This document shows positions 1 to 7,650 of a DNA stretch of 38,873 nt, piece by piece. The position numbers and the translations under genes are program-made. Each line of letters starts with the position of its first letter. The first letter of the stretch is position 1. Under the pieces are notes generated by a model, which ran no database searches, had not been told where the DNA came from, and worked only from the letters and a program-made list of their open reading frames with translations. This DNA comes from Magnetovibrio sp. (GTDB lineage Bacteria; Pseudomonadota; Alphaproteobacteria; Rhodospirillales; Casp-alpha2): positions 67,453 through 106,325 of the forward strand of contig PARE01000012.1 of the NCBI GenBank assembly GCA_002709525.1, in the 5' to 3' direction.

Positions 1-545
1 TCAGCTATCGGCATAACGGCCGTGGGCAGCGTCAAATCAGGTGATCTGGGAACCTCGTAAGGCGCGTTAACCCCGGTGAAGCCCTTGAGCCGATCCTCAC
101 GGGCGGCGACGTAACGTCCTCGCGTGTCACGAGCCTCACAGTCGGTGGAGGATATATCTAGGTAAATCTCATGAAAGTGCTTGCGAGACGTCTCGCGCGC
201 CGCCGCCCGGTCTGCGGCATAGGGTGAGATGAACCCCGTAATCACCACCAGGCCGGCGCGGGCCATGATCGCGGCCAACTCGCTGGCACGGCGAATATTC
301 TCTCGGCGGTCGTCTCGGGAATAGCCCAAGTCCTTGTTCAACCCTTGACGAAGTCGTGAACTGTCGAGTGCGTAGGCTTCAAATCCGGCCTCGAAGAGGC
401 GGCCTTCCAGTCCACGAACCAGCGTTGATTTACCGGATGCGGGCAGGCCCGTGAACCACAGGATGCCGCCCTTGTGCCCCTGACGGGCCCAGCGTTCCGA
501 CAGTGGGACCTGATGATCAATTCGGGTGACATTGGTAGACTTCAT
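1..545 (-). CDS. cysC: Adenylylsulfate (APS) kinase, 3' end missing
   Basis: The enzyme phosphorylates adenylylsulfate with ATP to give PAPS, the activated sulfate used for cysteine synthesis or sulfation; it is cytoplasmic. Seen: about 181 codons read into the window edge with no stop. There is a Walker A motif GLPASGKST near residues 33-41, the segment FISPYAADR that corresponds to the family's FISPYRADR motif, and GRYVAAREDRLKGFTG followed by APYEVP, matching the conserved substrate-lid region. The family is usually about 200 residues, so roughly 20 C-terminal residues are missing. The ATG at 543-545 is the only in-frame ATG before an upstream stop; its ribosome site is weak. It may follow a cysDN-type sulfurylase outside the window, or it may be a stand-alone kinase used for polysaccharide sulfation. 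The gene is divergent from the next one. Confidence 0.88.
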   Translation of the reverse strand, partial: MKSTNVTRIDHQVPLSERWARQGHKGGILWFTGLPASGKSTLVRGLEGRLFEAGFEAYALDSSRLRQGLNKDLGYSRDDRRENIRRASELAAIMARAGLVVITGFISPYAADRAAARETSRKHFHEIYLDISSTDCEARDTRGRYVAAREDRLKGFTGVNAPYEVPRSPDLTLPTAVMPIA

Positions 546-690
546 TCCCAGAGATGTAGAAGAATTACGGTCTGATTGTCCATGGTATTCCGCACTTTAT
601 ATGAAATGAGACCGGTTGACCATTTGTACGGTTGCGTTGATGTTTACGCTATTTGAGTGGTGGTAACACCCGAACGATAAGGAGGGACGT

Positions 691-1461
691 ATGAGCGTGA
701 CGCAGTTGCAATCGAAAATTAGCGAAGCGGAGTGGCAAACCCGGGTCGACTTGGCGGCGCTTTACCGATTGATCCATTACTACGGCTGGTCAGATCTATT
801 TGGAACCCATATTTCGGCGCGCGTTCCCGATCAGCCGGATACCTTCTTGCTCAATCCCTATGGCTTCCTCTTCGAAGAGATTACCGCCTCCTGTCTTGTG
901 AAGGTGGATGAGGACGGCAACGAATTGGACAAGTCGGACAACGGTATCAACCCCGCCGGTTTTACCATCCACAGTGCCGTCCATGCGGCGAGGTCGGATA
1001 TCAATTTCGTCATACATACCCACACGGCCGCTGGCACTGGCGTCGCTGTCCAGCGCCACGGTATTCTGCCCCTGACACAGCACTCTCTGGTCGTTATAGC
1101 GCAGACCGGCTATCACGATTACGAAGGAATCGCGACGGACCTGGACGAGCGCGAACGACTGGCTCGCGATCTTGATGACAAACGGGTGTTGGTCTTGCGC
1201 AACCATGGATTGTTGACGGTCGGTGCGACTGCGGGCGAGGCGTTCATGTGGATGTACCGGGCGGAACGGGCTTGCCGCATGCAGCTTGCCCATCAGCAAT
1301 CCGGTGCCGAAGTAATAGAGATTCCGGACGAGGTGCAGCGCATGACGATAGAGCGTAACATTTTCAACAATTCCGAAAAGGGCTTTCGGACTATCGGCGA
1401 AGTGGAATGGCCTGGCCTAATCCGGCAGATGGACCGTGTGGACTCATCTTATAAAAACTAA
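691..1461 (+). CDS. Class II aldolase/adducin family protein
   Basis: A 256-residue cytoplasmic protein of the class II aldolase fold, which binds a divalent metal through histidines. Seen: metal-site motif HTHTAAG (H109, H111) and the third histidine in LRNHGLLTVG (H172). Fuculose-phosphate-type aldolases have a catalytic Glu in an SSE motif 19 residues before the first metal His. Here that segment reads NPAGFTIHSAVH and the Glu is absent. This fits the widespread uncharacterised adducin-like subgroup rather than a sugar-phosphate aldolase. The start is well supported: AAGGAGG at 679-685 lies just upstream of the ATG. It stands alone, divergent from cysC and convergent with the dioxygenase genes. 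Its substrate cannot be assigned. A link to the erythronate-type dehydrogenase at 16224-17210 is possible but distant. Confidence 0.85.
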   Translation: MSVTQLQSKISEAEWQTRVDLAALYRLIHYYGWSDLFGTHISARVPDQPDTFLLNPYGFLFEEITASCLVKVDEDGNELDKSDNGINPAGFTIHSAVHAARSDINFVIHTHTAAGTGVAVQRHGILPLTQHSLVVIAQTGYHDYEGIATDLDERERLARDLDDKRVLVLRNHGLLTVGATAGEAFMWMYRAERACRMQLAHQQSGAEVIEIPDEVQRMTIERNIFNNSEKGFRTIGEVEWPGLIRQMDRVDSSYKN

Positions 1462-1695
1462 ACGTTTCGGGGGTTTGGGTCACATAGACGACTATACAAG
1501 CATGCGAGTGCTTGGATGACGGCACGTCACTGGGCCAGGAGGTGAGTGATAATCCCTGAACGCCAACTACGGGCGTGCTATAGCGCCCACACCTGTCAGA
1601 GTAACAAAGCGCCTGTCTCTGTCTTAAACGCAGTTATTTCTATTTCAAATGAGAAATCAAGCGCCGCGAGATGCGAAACTGCGCAGACGACAATG

Positions 1696-2214
1696 TCAAA
1701 GCGGATAGACCAGCAAGATGTCAACACGGCGGGACTCCAGGACCACCCGGCGGTCCTTGAATAATGGCTTACCGCTCACAAATGTGATCACGTCCACATA
1801 CTTCCCCGTGGCGTAGATTTCCATGCGACCGTCCTGCATGGTTCGAGTAATATTGAAGTTCGATCTGGCGTTTATGATGCCGTCATCGCTTTGAGATAGC
1901 TTTGGTCGGCCCGTAATGTGGCTGTTGGTGTGCGGCTCAAAGATGTTCGCAGTTCTTAGCGCCAAAATTCGGTCGACCATCATGCCGCGGCCGTCGCAGA
2001 ATAGGATACCTAATGGAAGGTTCTGATCGTAGCTCTCTCGCGGTATGATCTGGTAAATGCCGTCCTCGGTAAAGAAGTCGGGCCAGCGGTCCAATTCAAA
2101 GTCATCGAGGGCGTGGGCATAGTCGGTCAGAAGATCTTCGACTTGTTGGCGAATGAGCGTGTCGGTTATCGGGGTGGCGTTCGAATTGGCGACGTCAGCA
2201 GGGAAGATACTCAT
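1696..2214 (-). CDS. Aromatic-ring-hydroxylating dioxygenase, small (beta) subunit
   Basis: A 172-residue NTF2-like cone-fold protein that forms the structural beta subunit of a Rieske non-heme iron oxygenase (alpha3beta3 complexes are usual). Seen: an N-terminal helix region followed by DFELDRWPDFFTEDGIYQI, typical of the family, then a C-terminal beta-sheet segment ending in FKDRRVVLESRRVDILLVYPL with the stop straight after. The open frame extends upstream to 2331, but that part lies inside the alpha gene. The ATG at 2212-2214, ten bases after the alpha stop, is the likely start. No strong Shine-Dalgarno is visible, so translation probably depends on coupling to the upstream alpha gene. 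The length matches the usual 160-180 residues of the family. Confidence 0.88.
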   Translation of the reverse strand: MSIFPADVANSNATPITDTLIRQQVEDLLTDYAHALDDFELDRWPDFFTEDGIYQIIPRESYDQNLPLGILFCDGRGMMVDRILALRTANIFEPHTNSHITGRPKLSQSDDGIINARSNFNITRTMQDGRMEIYATGKYVDVITFVSGKPLFKDRRVVLESRRVDILLVYPL

Positions 2215-2224
2215 GATTCTATCG

Positions 2225-3487
2225 TCACCGGAATCCCATGATTCCGCAATAGCCCTCCCAAAAACCGCGGATGGCGGCCTCTGTGGCACGAGAGTTTTCG
2301 GAACTTTCTGCATCACGACCGCCCATCTCAAGGAACGCTTCTCGGTCAGCGCTCATGTGGGTGCCGCGCTGCACGAATTCGTTGATGCATCCGTCTTCCA
2401 GGCTTACCAGCCCCGCAGTACCCGTCAAGTTCCCTTGAACGACGCGCATACGGGTCTGTTCATCTGTATCGTCTTCGTAACCTAGATAGATCCAGAACAA
2501 TTCCGTTTCATCGACGCCGCGGGGCACGAAGAACCGCACGCACAACGAATTCAGCGTGTAATGGAGGGTTAGGTTTGGGAAGACTGTCTGAATGCAATGT
2601 GTGATGCCGTCAGGAAATTCGTCCCAGGATTTTAGAAGCTCTGGGCCGGACAACTTGGATCCGTATTGAGCGGCATGGACACCTGCCTTGTCGTACTCGT
2701 CCGATTCGTCCAATTCGTGGCGTTTTGCATAGGAAATGTGATGCCACTTGTCGTCGCCCATAATAATGCCACCGTCCATATCCATGCGGTTCACCTTGAA
2801 GGTCACATAGAACGTGTGCAGCAATGTCGCATGATAAGAGTCGCGGACGTTTTCAGCATAGAGCTTCCAGTTATTGTGGATGATCTGGCTATGCACGCCC
2901 AAGGGCTTAAGCGGCCGGTCAAAATTACGCTTGACCATCCAGCTGAGTTTCTCACCGAGATATTCCTCCATGGACGGCATGTCGTCGGCGAATGAGCCAA
3001 ACACCAGGCCGCAATATATCTCCACATTAATCCGCTGCATGCGGTGTTTGGCCGGGTCGAAGTCATCGGGCATACCACCTTTCCCTTTAATGCCGTTGCG
3101 GAAAGCGATGCCCTTTAACTGACCGCGAAGATCATATGTCCACGAATGGTATACGCAGGTCATCCCGTTCTTAGCCTTGTTGCCGCGTTCTTGGAGGCAC
3201 ACGAGAGCCCCCTTATGCGCGCAACGATTAACTAGCGCATTTATGTCGCCGTTTTCGTCGCGGATCACGACGATGGGCGTTTCGCCGATGAAGGTGGTTT
3301 TGAAGTCACCAGGGTTCGATATATCGATCTCTAGGCACAGATAGTTCCAGACCTTGCCGCGGAAGATACGCTGTTGCTCCAGGTCGTAAATATCTGGATC
3401 GGAAAAGAGCCGGAATGGCACTCGGGTCACCCCCGGTTCCGGCCAGGAAAAGGGCTCGCTCAGCTCGTTCGCATGAGTCAATACCAT
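2225..3487 (-). CDS. Aromatic-ring-hydroxylating dioxygenase, large (alpha) subunit with Rieske centre
   Basis: The 420-residue catalytic subunit of a Rieske oxygenase, which inserts dioxygen into an aromatic ring using electrons delivered to a [2Fe-2S] cluster. Seen: Rieske ligands in NRCAHKGALVC (C89, H91) and CVYHSWTYD (C111, H114). The mononuclear iron site is ENVRDSYHATLLH, with bridging D216 and iron ligands H219 and H224; the third acidic ligand is probably the Asp of SLEDGCINEFVQRG. The overall form resembles anthranilate- or salicylate-type oxygenases, but the substrate is not readable. The ATG at 3485-3487 is preferred because AGGAGA sits six bases upstream; the longer frame begins at a GTG that overlaps this ribosome site. 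The beta subunit follows at ten bases. No ferredoxin or reductase gene is present in the window. Confidence 0.93.
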   Translation of the reverse strand: MVLTHANELSEPFSWPEPGVTRVPFRLFSDPDIYDLEQQRIFRGKVWNYLCLEIDISNPGDFKTTFIGETPIVVIRDENGDINALVNRCAHKGALVCLQERGNKAKNGMTCVYHSWTYDLRGQLKGIAFRNGIKGKGGMPDDFDPAKHRMQRINVEIYCGLVFGSFADDMPSMEEYLGEKLSWMVKRNFDRPLKPLGVHSQIIHNNWKLYAENVRDSYHATLLHTFYVTFKVNRMDMDGGIIMGDDKWHHISYAKRHELDESDEYDKAGVHAAQYGSKLSGPELLKSWDEFPDGITHCIQTVFPNLTLHYTLNSLCVRFFVPRGVDETELFWIYLGYEDDTDEQTRMRVVQGNLTGTAGLVSLEDGCINEFVQRGTHMSADREAFLEMGGRDAESSENSRATEAAIRGFWEGYCGIMGFR

Positions 3488-3902
3488 GTTGTTCTCCTGC
3501 ACAGAGTTTCCAGCTCCCTCAAGTGTCTAAAGACGTGTCTGCCAAGGCAAGTCTCGAACGCTTCATTTTCATTTGGTAGGAGTGCCCCGTTGGAGCAGAG
3601 GAGAGCACTCCGTGGCGCGATTTCCTTGGCGATTCTCCTATGTATTGACCGGGGCTATAAGGACTAGGCGATTTGCAAAAATCGAGAAAAATCTGTTGGA
3701 AATGTCGGGCTGGTTGAAAGTGGATTTGTGGCAAACGATTAATGGGTTAGTGGACAGAATAGTCGCCAACGGTCCAATTGAGCAGGGCGTTTAAATCACT
3801 TTGTCATTTGTATGCCTAATTCCACCCATTCTTTAGATAGACCTCAGCGTTTAATTGGATTTGTTCATTCCAAATACAGATCAGGCCCCAGTTGATGCCT
3901 GT
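3488..3902. other. Intergenic region upstream of the dioxygenase genes
   Basis: About 415 bases between the dioxygenase alpha start and the GST stop. Several short open frames occur on both strands, but none has a good ribosome site or recognisable protein content. The promoter for the alpha-beta pair presumably lies here. No operator-like palindrome was recognised. Confidence 0.5.
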
Positions 3903-4505
3903 CTAATAGATTGGTGCGGTCAACTTCATTGCGGGGCGATTGCTAATCCTTTCATACCAGTCGGCCAATAGCGGGCGCCCGTCGCGCCAATTGTCGCTCG
4001 GGTGGCGCCAGTCCGCATACCCTAGAGCAGAGATTGTTGTGATGATTCCTAAATTGATTGTATCGCCAAAATCTGCAGCGGCCTCATTCAGTGCGTCGTA
4101 AGTGGCCATGGCGATTTTTGCATCTTTCTCTTTGACGGTCGACACTTGGTGACTCTCATCGCGGCGACCCTCATGCGTCCGAAAGTAAAGTGTGTCCATC
4201 AGCACAGACGCGGTACCTTCAAGTTGAATGGCTTTGTCTCGTTCTTCCGGCTGGGGAGGCGTGAGCTTATTTCCGGATAGATCGTCAAGATACCGGCAGA
4301 TCAATAGGCTCTCAACGATGAAAGCACCGGTATTTGTAATCAACGCAGGCACTTTCCCCCCTGGGCCATTGGCGAACAGGACGGCATCGTTTTCAGCCCG
4401 GGGTGTAAGGTCTTCTTCTTCAACCTCGTCCTGGAGACCGGCCTCATGCAGTACCAAGCGTGGTCGCCGCGCATAAGGAGAGTTTTGTGAGAAATATAAT
4501 TTCAT
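3903..4505 (-). CDS. Glutathione S-transferase family protein
   Basis: A 200-residue cytoplasmic thiol transferase, conjugating glutathione to electrophiles or acting as a thiol lyase or isomerase. Seen: an N-terminal thioredoxin-like domain with the active-site region SQNSPYARRPR, the cis-Pro region GGKVPAL and the gamma-glutamyl-binding FIVESLLICRYLDD. An all-helical C-terminal domain then runs to the end. The length is normal for the family. The open frame starts further upstream at 4547, but the family N-terminus (MKLYFSQ) fits the ATG at 4503-4505, with GGAG a suitable distance upstream. It lies on the same strand as the SDR and dioxygenase genes, which suggests, but does not prove, handling of reactive aromatic intermediates. 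Confidence 0.9.
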   Translation of the reverse strand: MKLYFSQNSPYARRPRLVLHEAGLQDEVEEEDLTPRAENDAVLFANGPGGKVPALITNTGAFIVESLLICRYLDDLSGNKLTPPQPEERDKAIQLEGTASVLMDTLYFRTHEGRRDESHQVSTVKEKDAKIAMATYDALNEAAADFGDTINLGIITTISALGYADWRHPSDNWRDGRPLLADWYERISNRPAMKLTAPIY

Positions 4506-4748
4506 GGTCACACTCCGTTCTGAATACGAATTAGATCTTATAGCCATCTCTTAGTATGTTTGGTCTGGCTATTGCGTGGCTATTCACCTCATTCATTGCA
4601 ATCTATCAACGGATAATAGCTTTGAATTTCATTTTCTAAAACACGATACATATTCACAACTTGTTACGCACTTTGGAGGGTACAAGGATCTTCAGCGACA
4701 CTAGCGAATGGTAACTATAAATCGGGGGTGCCGCTTCGAGAGGAGCAC

Positions 4749-5456
4749 CTAACATAGACCGACGACTGGGATACATGCGCCGTGGACGGCACTGGAATCT
4801 TCCGAACAAAGAAAAAGGATGACGTTAGCGAGTTTCTCCGGCGATACCCAATCATTAGGGTCGGCCGCGGGCAGTGCGCGACGGTTCTCAGGCGTGTCGA
4901 TGATGCTTGGCATAACGCAATTGACGTTCACGCCGTTGCCGCGGAGCTCTGAGGACATTGTTTCTGTGAGTCGGAGTACGGCACTTTTAGCAGCAATATA
5001 CGCACCCATGTTGGCTATACCTTCACGCGCTGCATTTGCCCCAATGGTAACAATTTTTCCAGAACTGTTCTCGATCATCGTTGGGACGACCGCCGCTATA
5101 GAATTTAAAAGGGTGCGGGCGTTGAGGTCCATCATCAAGTCCCATTTATCGCTCGGGAGCGAATGAACGCTTTCTCCCATATGGAAGCCGCCAGCGATTG
5201 CCGCGAGGATGTCTATCCGGCCAAAACTGACCTTGGCCTCGACGACGGCGGCTTCAATCTCGTCAGGCGCCAGCAAGTTGAGCGGGCATTTGATCCTTTG
5301 CCCTTCATCACCGGGATAGGCTGCATCGAGTGCGTCTGCATTTAGATCGACAAGGACAAGGTTTGCTCCGGCCCTATCGAACGCATTAGCCGTTGCACGC
5401 CCTAAATTACCTGCGGCACCGGTAATCATTACCGTCTTTCCTTTGAAACTTGGCAT
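4749..5456 (-). CDS. Short-chain dehydrogenase/reductase, SDR family
   Basis: A 235-residue NAD(P)-dependent oxidoreductase. Seen: Rossmann motif TGAAGNLG (residues 12-19), VDLN after beta-2, the active-site Asn region DLNARTLLN (N112) and the catalytic GAYIAAK (Y153, K157). The position 13 residues before Tyr153, normally the catalytic Ser, is Ala140 in the segment TIGANAAREG. The tetrad therefore reads N-A-Y-K, as in some SDR groups with a GA-type motif. The ATG at 5456 has a GGGGGAA stretch upstream. It lies upstream on the same strand as the GST and dioxygenase genes, separated from the GST by about 240 bases, so it may be cotranscribed or have its own promoter. A dihydrodiol dehydrogenase role is conceivable but unproven. 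Confidence 0.88.
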   Translation of the reverse strand: MPSFKGKTVMITGAAGNLGRATANAFDRAGANLVLVDLNADALDAAYPGDEGQRIKCPLNLLAPDEIEAAVVEAKVSFGRIDILAAIAGGFHMGESVHSLPSDKWDLMMDLNARTLLNSIAAVVPTMIENSSGKIVTIGANAAREGIANMGAYIAAKSAVLRLTETMSSELRGNGVNVNCVMPSIIDTPENRRALPAADPNDWVSPEKLANVILFLCSEDSSAVHGACIPVVGLC

Positions 5457-5705
5457 TTTTTATTCCCCCGGTGCAGGCAGGGCCAGTGACACTGCGACGA
5501 CACTAACTTTGAATAATAGCTGACGGAGCCTCACTCTCTAAACGTTCAAAGTAATAATCCTTTGATAACGTTCATAATCGGTCTCGTCTCAGCGAACGGA
5601 TAAATTATTCTTCATAACATTTGCGACCATCATAAAATTAGAATCCTATATGAATAACTGACCTTGCGAAGGCTAATCGCATTGCGATTAACATAGTCCC
5701 TCCGA

Positions 5706-6287
5706 TCATTCCCAGTCATTCTCTTTCAAATTGTAAATGCTAGCGTTGTATTTTAGTTCTGCCGACGAACCGACAGAGAAGAATGGCTCTTTATGGAGTT
5801 CAATCGTATGCTCTCCTTGAATCACTTCGGTCATGTCAAAGTTTTTGTTGTTGTGTTCAAGAATCTTTTTGAATTTAGGCTTCGTCTGAAAAGCATGGAT
5901 GATCAAACAGCAGGAGGCGCCTCCCGAGTGCTCCCTTAACACAACGTAATCATCCGAGAGTTTCTTGGAGTTGAAGCCTTCCAGAAACATAATGCTACTA
6001 GATTTGAGAGTCTGTGCATGAAGCAACTTGCCTGTCTTTACCGTTCTCACAACCAGTAATTCATCACTATACCAGGCTGCCTCATAATTGCGGTTTTGTG
6101 GCAAATCCTCGAAGGGTAATGTTTGAGGTGTGATTACGTCAAAGCGGAGTCCATTGCTAATCTTCGTCGTTACCAACAACGTACGAACTACATTATAGTC
6201 TAAATATTCAGCGGATGGCTCAGAAAATACGTGAGAGGGTTGGCTCAGTGACAATACGAAAAGGCTTAAACAAAATAATTTTTTCAT
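5706..6287 (-). CDS. Secreted hypothetical protein
   Basis: Not recognised. The 193-residue product starts with a clear Sec signal peptide (MKKLFCLSLFVLSLS, likely cleaved near residues 22-23 after HVFS). The mature part is beta-rich, with an adjacent Cys pair in GGASCCLIIHAF, a periodic alternation of hydrophobic and polar residues, and no predicted membrane segment. It is therefore likely periplasmic or secreted. Base composition is visibly more AT-rich than the flanking catabolic genes, and Lys, Asn and Ser are more frequent, suggesting recent acquisition or a different expression class. A 19-base palindrome lies about 50 bases upstream of the start. The gene is monocistronic by spacing. 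Confidence 0.7.
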   Translation of the reverse strand: MKKLFCLSLFVLSLSQPSHVFSEPSAEYLDYNVVRTLLVTTKISNGLRFDVITPQTLPFEDLPQNRNYEAAWYSDELLVVRTVKTGKLLHAQTLKSSSIMFLEGFNSKKLSDDYVVLREHSGGASCCLIIHAFQTKPKFKKILEHNNKNFDMTEVIQGEHTIELHKEPFFSVGSSAELKYNASIYNLKENDWE

Positions 6288-6339
6288 GGTCTCAGATCTT
6301 ATAACGAGCGCCTAACAGGTCTAATTCTGAAAAGATAAT

Positions 6340-6358
6340 GGCGGACACAGTGTCCGCC
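6340..6358. repeat. Near-perfect 19-bp palindrome upstream of the secreted-protein gene
   Basis: Two 9-base arms, GGCGGACAC and GTGTCCGCC, flank a single central A. The arms are perfectly complementary. The site lies about 50 bases upstream of the ATG of the secreted hypothetical protein. It is GC-rich within an AT-rich stretch and is not followed by a T-run on either strand, so an operator or a processing hairpin is more likely than a terminator. No second copy was noticed in the window. Confidence 0.75.
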
Positions 6359-6600
6359 GATAGGCAATATAAAACGGATGTTTCAGACGGTTATATGCTT
6401 TTGATGACAATTCTAACTATACTTTGAACAAACGTCAGTCCCTAATTTTGTGTGTTTCGCACGACAACCAATTTATATGGCTTGCAATTAATAAGGCGCG
6501 CTCAAACCTACATTCCGATCTTCGCCAGTGCCGCTAGAATCAGTGACGCTACAAGAAGGCCAACTGGAAGTGGAAGCTGATGAATCTGAGAGAGAGAACG

Positions 6601-6786
6601 ATGTCATCTGTCCAAAAAATATTGAAAGCGGCTTTAATTGCGTTTGTCGGAGCCATTGCTGCTTTGGGTATCGCGACGGGTATTTTCTTGGTTCGCACGA
6701 GAGAGCAACAAATGACACATAGTGCCATGAGCATTTATGGGTTCATTTTTACAAGTTGCCTCAGTAAAACAAAGCCGTTGACGTAA
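6601..6786 (+). CDS. Possible small single-pass membrane protein
   Basis: A doubtful 61-residue frame starting MSSVQKIL, with a hydrophobic stretch ALIAFVGAIAALGIATGIFLV near residues 10-30 followed by RTR. That is a plausible membrane anchor with positive residues after it. A purine-rich GAGAGAGA precedes the ATG at 6601 and could act as a ribosome site; an alternative in-frame ATG lies at 6580. Opposite-strand frames cover the same bases. The second half has no recognisable content, so this may be a chance open frame. Confidence 0.25.
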   Translation: MSSVQKILKAALIAFVGAIAALGIATGIFLVRTREQQMTHSAMSIYGFIFTSCLSKTKPLT

Positions 6787-6831
6787 AACATTCTGAGGAT
6801 TGCCAGGGCAATCTTGCATTGCGGTTTCTCG

Positions 6832-7650
6832 TCAAGTTCGCTTCGGCAAGAACTCCAAATTCCGGGTCCGGCCATCGGTATGGATAGCAATGTAACCCAT
6901 GGCGTCCAGCGCATTGATGATGCCTTGGTTTCGCTCGCGCTCCAGTACACCGTCAACCTCGACCCAGATGGATTGGACTTGGCCTTTAGCTAGAAGATTG
7001 GCCGCACCCTCAAGAATTTCCTTTTCGGTACTATCTACATCCAATTTTATATGTGTTGGCAGAGGCGGGTCATAAAGAGAGATGAAAGTATCGATGTTGA
7101 AGCCTAATGTGGGGTGAGCAATCTTAATATTGATCTGTTCGTCCCAGCTGTGGGTGTCGCGCTCAAAGGCGTGCATCGAGCTGCCAGAAATATTGCCAGC
7201 CATGTTTAGTTTGCCGAGCCGGGTCTGATTATCGAAAGCCAGGCAATAGGCATCGACGCGGTCCAAGAGTCCGTTGATTTCGAGGTTTTTCATCAGCGTG
7301 AAGTAGGTCGATGACGCGGGTTCAAACGCTAAGGTCCGGTGGCGGGCTAGGCCGGCGTACATGGTATAGATGCCGACGTTGGCGCCAATATCCCAGAACA
7401 CTGTGTCGACTGGCATTTTGTCGATCCATTCCAACGTGTCGGGTTCGTGAGTCATGTAGACCGGCGGATACATGGCGGTTTCGCGCGAATTACAATACAT
7501 GGATAGCTCACCGTGCGGTGTCTGAACTGGAATTTTATCAATTAGGTATTGCGCCGCCGTCGCCCGGCACGACGTGCGCCGGACCTGGTTCAGCGGTGCG
7601 GAAATGGTGCGGCCGAGGCCTGCGATTAGACGCGCAACGGTCTTGCTCAT
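6832..7650 (-). CDS. FkbM family methyltransferase
   Basis: A 272-residue SAM-dependent methyltransferase of the FkbM type, usually O-methylating sugars or polyketide-like hydroxyls. Seen: the SAM-binding motif FWDIGANVGIYTM (DIGANVG at 87-93), the acidic end of beta-2 in LAFEP (E110), and the later family segment IKLDVDSTEKEILEGA, which matches the conserved KIDVEGAE-type motif. Length is normal. The start overlaps the stop of the upstream glycosyltransferase gene by the four bases ATGA, implying translational coupling. The pair probably decorates a surface glycan or lipopolysaccharide. The acceptor cannot be read from the sequence. Confidence 0.9.
   Translation of the reverse strand: MSKTVARLIAGLGRTISAPLNQVRRTSCRATAAQYLIDKIPVQTPHGELSMYCNSRETAMYPPVYMTHEPDTLEWIDKMPVDTVFWDIGANVGIYTMYAGLARHRTLAFEPASSTYFTLMKNLEINGLLDRVDAYCLAFDNQTRLGKLNMAGNISGSSMHAFERDTHSWDEQINIKIAHPTLGFNIDTFISLYDPPLPTHIKLDVDSTEKEILEGAANLLAKGQVQSIWVEVDGVLERERNQGIINALDAMGYIAIHTDGRTRNLEFLPKRT

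Larger units (their letters stand above)
6288..6831. other. AT-rich intergenic region
   Basis: About 540 bases between the secreted-protein gene and the FkbM methyltransferase gene. It holds the palindrome at 6340-6358 and a doubtful small membrane-protein frame at 6601-6786. On the minus strand a short frame at 6508-6604 ends in a hydrophobic tail. No convincing larger gene is present. Confidence 0.5.

Noticed and set aside
796-1299. 167-codon open frame antisense to the class II aldolase gene
   Set aside because: It lies entirely opposite a gene with conserved motifs and a strong ribosome site; its product has no recognisable content.
1546-1764. Plus-strand frame after the aldolase gene with an AGGAGGT nearby
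   Set aside because: The ribosome-site-like sequence is too close to the GTG, and the second part is antisense to the end of the dioxygenase beta gene; the protein has no family character.
6508-6604. Minus-strand frame ending in LPLPVGLLVASLILAALAK, similar to a VPLPA/PEP-CTERM sorting tail
   Set aside because: No basic cluster follows the hydrophobic stretch, the frame is cut by a TGA just upstream, and no sorting enzyme is in the window.
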